Source: Achatina immaculata (Eukaryota; Mollusca; Gastropoda; Stylommatophora; Achatinidae). Taken from it: a stretch of DNA of 64,000 nt. How positions within the stretch are numbered: the first letter of the stretch is position 1; every line of letters begins with the position of its first letter. Location of the stretch: positions 26,225,314-26,289,313 of the forward strand of contig CM019691.1 of the NCBI GenBank assembly GCA_009760885.1. Reading direction: 5' to 3'. A program made the translations under genes and the position numbers. Below the pieces are notes generated by a model. The model had not been told where the DNA came from, searched no databases, and was given only the letters and a program-made list of their open reading frames with translations. Shown in pieces: positions 27,654 through 36,600 of the stretch.

Positions 27654-30600
27654 GTGCATGCGTGTGTGTTGTTTGTTTGTTTGTTTGTTAGGCTAGTCAG
27701 TAGTGACTTGTCCTCTCATTTAGAAAATTGTGCATTAGTGTGTGCTACTGCCATCCTCCTGATGATCCAGCCATAAAAAAATGAGTTACCTAGGACACTA
27801 TAAGAGGAAAACAGCCTCCAGAGATTACTAGCATGGCAGGGCACACTGAATTTCACTGTGCATACGGCTTGAATAATATTTACTAGCTTGGCAGGGCACA
27901 CTGAATTTCACTGTGCATACAGCTTTCAATAAGATTCACTAGCATGGCAGGGCACACTGAATTTCACTGTGCATACGGCTTGAATAATATTCACTAGCAT
28001 GGCAGGCCACACTGAATTTCACTGTGAATATGGCTGTCAGTGAAAGAAGGGAAAATAAATACAACAGAAGTTCAGTCACATAAATAAGGGACTTTAATGA
28101 AGTCATAAACTCTAAAATTCAAATTTAAAAAAAAATTCATTAGTTCAAGGATCATTATTTACTGTCAGTTACATTCTGTACTGGGTATTCAGATCATGTT
28201 GTTGGTTGGTGTTTGACTAAAAAACACTGCCCAGTACACCTTGTGGTGCCATGCAGAGCAGCAACAAATTCTATCCTCTTTTCAAAGTCTGCAGCCAGCC
28301 TTTGTATGGTGCTGTTATTGTTTCTGCAGGTTGTCTTTAGTCAAAGTCAACCACTCTTTCTTTTTCCCTCAACATTAGCATTTGCAGTGTCTTTTGCTTT
28401 TAATATGTGCATTGTTTCTGTTCAGACTGAGCAGATAAATCTCTGTTATTTATTGTACTTAATACAGATATTAGAAATGAAAAATATTCGTGTTTATTTT
28501 TTCACAATTTCAGAATTCACAAGTATCGTTCAGTTGATGTTGGTGGTGGTGGCAAGAATCAGAATCCGTTCATCGATCGGCCATCTTCATCATTACAGTT
28601 GGCTCATCAGAAACATGAGATAAGCACAGGATTGGATGATCTGGACAAGGTTACCAATGCCCCTGAAGGATTGGATTCCCTAGTGTGGGAGAGAATGTGT
28701 AAACTGAGACGTGTTAAAGTGGAAAGCGAGTCTCTGGTATGCTGTCTAGAAATCATTTGTATTTTTGTTTGTAGATAGGTATTTGTTACATTTTTATTAC
28801 CATTTCAAATGTATTTTAGCTAAGATCTCATGTTCCTTTTTTTTTTCTATTTTTAAAAATTTTTTTCTGTTTCTTTAGAATGGCAATATTTTATGGAGTA
28901 CAGGGGTAAAGAAAATGTTTAAGAGATTGTTTCCAAAACAAGTAACACTGAGTTTACAGTCTGCTTTCTTTGTCCAGAGAATGCTGCTGAAATGGGAACA
29001 TGACAAAACTGTTAGGGAAAAAAGTACATGCAGAAGAGAACAGGCACTATATCTCTAGAATGTGAGGCCTTGAAAAGTGAAGTCTCAGAAACACTTCAAG
29101 TGCTAATGCCACATGTTTTATATTTTTTAACAATTTACTTTTTTTTTTTTCGGGGAGACATTTAGCATTTTAATCTAGTTATATATTTTCTAACAGATTT
29201 ATAATTCACTAAAAATCATTATTGATATCATTAACTCTTTCCGTGCTGCAGAAAAACATGGATGTTCAGTTTGTGCCAAATTAAAAGCGCGGGTCTTGAT
29301 CTGTATAGGGGGTATAGTTGTAAAATTTAAATAACAAAGTATTTCCATGATAAAAGTATATGTATTATGCATCAAAATAGCTGTAAATGTAAGAATAAAG
29401 AGTTTTTTAGGAAAAAAGAAGTAGTGTGATGAATTTATCTGGTAATTGTATCCTACTTACCATTGGGTAGGTCTAGATCTACCATCGGCAATGTCTAGAT
29501 CACCTGTAGCTTCATCCGATCTCGTTGTGATAGAATGTAGCAAACTCAGTACAGTAATGTCTGAAATAACCTTCTAACCACTTCTTCAGTCTGTTTTATA
29601 GCGTTTTATAGGTCAAAATCTATTTGGGACACATTCAAGAACAGTGGTCTGGTTGTAGATCTTGTCTGTATGCCTCAGAAATCACACAAAATATTGAAAT
29701 TTCTAAAAAAAAAAAAGACCCATTTTCACTCAGTTGTTAGGCACACTTCGGACGGAACTATGAAAGTTCACTGGTCATGCGCAAATAAAACGTGTACAAT
29801 TAAAAAATTACACCGTTTTTTTCGACATGAAACAGTGGTAAAATTTTACCAACCAAACGGCACTCGACAGACAAACTGGAAGTGGTAAAATTTTGCCACT
29901 TTGTGCAGTACTGCTTGATTAGTACTCAAAAACTAATAGGCAAATCACTTCAAACGTGAGAGAAAGAAAAATGACAAGACAGTTGTCTGGCATTCAACCC
30001 ACAGACTCTGATTGGGTGAGCAGCTACCTACCCGCAGGAAGTAGCACACTATCCACTCAGCTATTTAACACTTCCAAAAGAGGGTACTTGAGTAGGCAAG
30101 CCTTTAATGTTGCTGAAATTATGACACCTGGAAAGGAAACTAGGTCTTGACATAGAAATTCCATCACTTAAAGTTGCCTTGCTGGAGTCTGTGGTTCAAT
30201 TCCCAGGTAATTTTGTTATCATTTTTCTTTCTATCATGTCTAAAGTTCTTTGTTTGCTGTTTCTCTAGTGCGAACCATACAACGCTAAGCTAAATCACCT
30301 GAGTATGTGAAAGCTTCATTGTTTCTCATTTGAAAAATGTGTACCTGAAGCTGTAAAAAATTGTTTGTTTACATGTTGTTATTGTTGTTTAATTAGCACT
30401 AGACATTTGTAGGAGACCATGTGTGTATGCATCTCAAATTGGTAATTGTGGGAGACTGAATTTAAGCAATGGAACGTCTGTATCATGACCTTGTTTCCTT
30501 TCCAAACGTCATGATTTCAGCCACATCAAAAACCTACCTGCTCATGCATCTTTTATTTTGGAGGTGATAGATAGCCTGCTGTATCTTGTAGCTAGGTAGC

Positions 30601-33600
30601 TGCTCACACTAATGGATCAAATCCCAGGTAGTTCTTTTGTTGTTTTTCTTTCGCTCACATCTAAAGTGCTTTTCAAATGCTAACCATACAACATTGTGCT
30701 ACATCACTTTACTGTGTAAAAGCTTTGTTGTTTCTCATTTTAAACAAAAATGTAAACTATTTTTGTAGCTGAAAATCAAGGCAAATACACTAGCGGAGAT
30801 GCAGAGTTTCTTACATAAACGACAAGAGGAGGATGAGAAACTGAAAAATGAAATTGATGATTACCCACAAACTAACCAAGTAAGTAAACATCTTAATTGC
30901 CGTACTGAAATGTGCTTTGGTAAATTATTATTTGAAGTGGCCCACCCAAAAATAACTACATTTATTGTTATTAACATGCATTTATGAACATAAAATATTT
31001 AAGGTAGTACAAGTCATTTCTCACCTACTAAACTTTGATGCAAAAATTCAGAGGTTTTATGTTAAAAAATGCAGATGTTAACTTTGGAATTTTGTTAGGT
31101 TTGTATAAGATGGAGATGGTTTAAGTTATTTTTTTTGTGTGTGTTGACTTCCTATTGAGTATAATTTTTTTTTTCTGTTCTATATCTTGCAGTTCAGTCT
31201 CTCATTCCAACCCTATTTCAGAGTATGTTTGTGTCATGAGTTTTATGGATTTTCATAGACTTTACTTTTACATGCCATTGTGGTTCCACTCCTGTCCAGA
31301 TATGTTATCAAGAAAACTGAGAAAATTTTCAATTTCTTATAGGGACTAAGGTACAGTACTCAGGCTGAATGTTCTCCCCCCCCCCTCCCATTGATGCCCC
31401 TGGAAACAGACAATAGTCTTGCCAAGTAAATAGGGATTGCAATGGAAAGACAAATCTGATTCTAAAAATACATCAAGCTGAAGCTGGATGTATTGGGTTG
31501 CAAGGCACATAACTGTGACACAACTAACACCTTTCTGAGAGCAAATGAAAGAAGAAGAAGAATAAGAAGAAGTTTATTCTAGAAACAGATATTTACTGAG
31601 AAATTTTTGTGGGCTACAGTTGCTGTAACAATGTTTGTTTTCTTTTTTTTTTGTACGTGAATTCAATTCCTTCATTTTATTGGTATATTATTATTTTAGC
31701 TTATTGTTCTTTAGGTTTTAAGAGTATATTTTAAGTTCTTTGAAGACCCTTCCAATCTTATAACTTCTCTCTGAGATGCCTTCATCATCAGTATCATTTG
31801 TAGACATTAAATTCTAAAGTAACATAATGTGTCACTTGACTGGAATAATAAGATAAGCACAGAGATTAAAGTGAGAAAGATCATATCTTGCATGAATGAG
31901 TTTAGAAGTTACATACTAATAATTCATTTTATCCACTTTTATTTTTATATATTATACTCATGACTTTTTATATCTGTTCTTCTCCTGTTTTTGCATCCTG
32001 TATGTTTTTGTATGATTAAAGCGTAAACCAAAATGTTACACATGTGTGTTTGTTACTGAATAAAGCTGTTCCTACTTCTGTTTTAAATAGTCTAATATTT
32101 TATGATTGAGTCAGTCCATTTTTAATTTTATCATATATTTATCTATTTGGCCTGTTCTTGTCTTGTTTCAAATGCTATGGACCTCAACTGTTTGTCTTTC
32201 TGATTATAATGATGTTCTCATGATGATGATTATGCTACTTTGTCATGGCTTACATAATCTGAGTCTGACAGTAGAATATAAGAATAAAGAAGTTTGGAGA
32301 ACCATGGAAGGTTGGCATACTAACTTCACAGTCTTGCAACAAGTAGTTGAGACATTAATAATGGAGAATCTCTATATGAAATCTTCTTTCAGACTAAAGG
32401 AGAATGAACAGAGATTCATTCTCAACCTAGAAGTCCAGATGCTGTTGAAACAAGGTCAGATTGAGGTAGATGCGGGTCCTTTCATTCGTGACTTCCGTGA
32501 CAGTGTTCTCATCCACCGAAATGTTGTGGAGGACCTTAACACAACCATCAAGGTCAGAGTTGCATGAGCACTAGTAGTTCTGAAACCATGATTTAGTTTT
32601 TAGCGTAATGATACATTGAGTGATTGAATAGTAATGTGTTTTGTGCACTTAGTGGTGAAGGTTTGTAGTTTGACAGGAGCTACTTTAGCCAGTTCTTTCA
32701 GCTATAGAACTGGGTAGCTGGCTCCTCTTAGAGTTGTAGAAGAAAAGATTGCAAACCATGATTCTGACCACATTTTTTTCTTGTAGGTTGATGGATATAG
32801 GTAGATATGGACACACTATATTCCCTATTAATTTATTGTCATAATAGTCTTAATTTTTGGATGCTGTGAGGTGGAAGTAAAGCAAAAATGAACAGCTTCT
32901 CAGGTAGTAATGGTGCACAACAATAGAATTATTCATCAGACAACATTTACCATGGACAAGTGGCTCTGTACTTTGCTATCATAGATTCTACAATGACTCT
33001 AGTTCTGTCATCTGTGACAAGTGTTAATTCTCATTGCCTGAATATTATTTTATATTAAATCTTTCAAATGAGGCATAGAGTATTTGAACTTTCTTATTCC
33101 CACATATACAACCATGTTTATTTTATGTTGTTAACTGACATACAGCAACTGGGTGAAAGCAAAATTGCTAGCATGGTGGAAAGTAAAGACTTCAGAAAAG
33201 GCATCATACAGCTTGAATGGTAAGTGATTTGCAGGCTGGCATCTGAAAGGTAGGTAACTTGCTGAAAGGCATTGTGCAATTCGAATTATAAGAAACCTGA
33301 ATGGTAAGTGACTTGTTGGTTGGTTGGTGGATGAGTTCATTGTAATTATGAATTTGAGTTTTTCTGCAGAAAATAGATGTTTAAAAAAATGGCTCTACAA
33401 GACACAACAAGGAGTAGGTTACATTAGCTTTGTGTACTTTTTGTAGAGCACCCAGGAGACAGCTATTTCAGCAGGTTATCACCACAAGGGGATATTCCTA
33501 TCTGTCTGGCAACATGAAGTAATCCAGCTTCCTCTTTTCAGAGGCATTTTGGGATGATCTTTTTCTTCCTCTTTCTGAGCCATTAAGGTTCATTGCTGCA

Positions 33601-36600
33601 GATAAAGCTCTCCTCCATTCCTCTCTATTCCTAATCTTCTCTCTCCAGCTGGTAACATCAATTTCCATTATATCCTCTTCTATGTTGTCTTTCCATCTCT
33701 GTCTTGGTCTACCCCTTGGTTTTGTTTCCTTCATCTCTTGTACATACATAATTTACATTTGTCTGTTCTTCAATTCTTTCTACATGGCCCAACCAGTATA
33801 ATCTGTTCAGTTTCAAGACATTTATAATTTGTTGGAATTTAAATAAGTGTTCGTTCAGTGTTCTTTCAAGGTCTCTGTTCTCCACTGTTGTATCCCTTAT
33901 GGGCCCAAAGATTACTTCTTAGGATCTTGTTCTCAAAGACCTGCGATTGTTGTTCACTTTTCTTTGTTATACTCCACATTTTTTATCCATATATGGCAGC
34001 TGATCTTATTATAATTTTTTTTATTGTTATTTTGGTGTTTTGGGACAGGATTTTGGATTTTAACAGATGTTGCAAGGCAAAGTATATTTTATTCCACATC
34101 TGTACTCTGCTTTTAAGTCTTCCCATGCCACAGGAAGAAACGCAGATGTTCATTTGGGTGCCGGAATAAAAGCGCAGGTCTTGATATGTATAGGGGGTAT
34201 AGTTGTAAAATGGAATGGAAAACAGTATTTACATGTACTTCCGTGTACTTATTATGTTTCAAAATATAACTAAATGTATTAAAATTTCATAAATGCAGAG
34301 TTTTTTAGGAAAAAAAGAAGTAATGTGATGTTTTTAGACAATGATTGTGCCCAGCTCACCATCGGCTAGGTATAGATCTACACTATTTACCATCTGATAT
34401 GTCTAGATCTACTTGTCAATCTCGTATTGTGATTCTATGTTGCATTCTCGCTAAATTAATATCTGAAATAACCTCCTAACTACTTCTCCAGTCATCTAAT
34501 ATGTCTAGATCTACTTGGGACACATTCAAGAGCAGTGGGGTGGTCACAGGCCATGTCCATACCCCTATATACATATAAAAAATTGAAAATTTTCCATGTT
34601 TCTCTTCCTTTTTCTCGCTCAGCATCGCTCGTAACTAAGGACTCTTTCACCATTTTGAAAAGTGTCACCGGAAATGCAGACGAAATATGTACAATCTAAA
34701 TGTTACACCGGTTGTTTTATTGAAACAAACCAAGAGTTGCTATATCGACCACTGGCACAAATCGGAAAACCGGAAGCGTCGCTACAGCGACCAACGGCAC
34801 GGTATTCCTCGCTTACTATTTTGGGATGATACTTGATGGGTTATGGCCTGTTCTGGTTGCCAACCTAGATAACAGGTCTTCTGTTAGCACAGTTGTCTTC
34901 ACTTGTGTTATTTTCATTGGTAATATTTAAGTAAAATTAAATTATATTTAAATAAAATATGATACATGTTACACATAATACACATTAGACTGTTGGAGTT
35001 GTTCACTGCAGAGGCTGTTCTTTTGGGATGCATTTGCTAAATGGTTACATAAGCCTATATTTGATGTTAAATTTGTACCTGTGCATTTGTTTCATGATCA
35101 TACACTTTAAAAGGTGACATTATCAGGGATGAAATGCAAATAATTCCAATTATTATTTTAAAACCAATCATGGCATTCATTTCTAAATATCTGTCTGTGG
35201 AGTTATTTTTAAAATTTTACAGTGAATAGTCATTTTCAAAATATTTGCCTGAAATTAACAATTTATTGTGACTGAAAGTTAATCTGTAATTTTCTCTGCA
35301 TTTGGAAATTTATTAAGAGTTTTGTGTGTCTCGAATATGTATTCTTGTGAATTTATTCTATGTGAAGAAAGGCGTTGATAAATTAAATCATCATTTGTGC
35401 TCTTCATATTAGGGAACACAGGAAAATGTCTATGGAAATGGAGGATCTTGAAAGCAAAATGAAAGATATACAATTTATTAAAGTTACGCGAGAAATCCAA
35501 GCTGTAAGTTCTATTCATGTTCAAAATATTTTAGTTTTAACTAGTATTTGGAGGATCTAATTTGTCCCCTTTCTGAGATCAGTGGATGTATTTGTATTTA
35601 CAGAACAAATATTTGTTCTTGTTCCAACTATAATGATCAGTGGAAATCTTGTTCTGTGTTGTCTGGCTGGTAGGAGGTGGACCTGCAGCCATGGAAACCA
35701 TATGACTGCTGTCTCCTAGCCTGTTGTAAGTGAGACTAATGGAAAGCTTTCTTGTATAGTAAAGGCACACGTCCAGAAACCTACCATTTTTCCAGCGGCT
35801 GGGAAAAAAAATCTCCTGTTGTGAATGAAACACTATGTGGAACATTAGGTTAGCAAAAATAGTGCCAGATATCAACTTAGCTTTGAACACAACCCAGGAA
35901 CCCTTACTAACAATATCAGTAGTGTTAGTTATGACATTTTTTTTTTCTAATCAAGTTTTTGGTGACATTGATTTGCATTTGTTTTTGTGTTTGTTTATAA
36001 ATGATCTTTTGTTATCTCATACTTTTAAATATTTAAAAATTTGAATAATTTTTGTTCTGCACAAATCTACCTCTTTTCTCAACAGTTCTTACAAGAAGAA
36101 GACTATGAAGCTAAGAAGACAGCAGAAATTGCCACATTAGAGCAAACTATTGCACAACTCAAGAAGGTAAAAGAAATTGCATAAATATCTCATAAATCTG
36201 CTTTTTTCATGCATAGGCCAATTCAGGCAAGAGGAAAAGTAGAAAGCATATTAAAGAGATTAACTGCCAGACCAGTAAGTTGTCCTGCTATTCCTTTTCA
36301 GAACTTAATTGCATGTTGTTCCTTTACAGGACTGGATAGCATGGCAATTTTAAATGGAACTCAGCAACAGAAGCTTACAAAATACTAAGTAGAGTCAGTA
36401 GTTGGTTATAGCCAGGGAGTATGGCTGACTGCCAGTAATGCAACTGCTGAGTTTTAACACAAAAAGTTTTTTTCATAGAAGTAATGAACCAGCAAAAACT
36501 GTTAACATTTCAGAAATAGAGAGCAATGAACACATACAATTCTACAAGTTATCAAGTGCAATCCTTTTGTCTACAATTGGGTGCAGAGATCTCCAATCTC

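Noticed and set aside
32106..32567. 153-codon open frame as a whole exon
   Set aside because: Only the part from about 32393 matches CFAP43; the upstream stretch has no family similarity and lies before a strong acceptor.
35579..35890. 103-codon minus-strand frame
   Set aside because: Chance frame in a CFAP43 intron, no recognisable domain.
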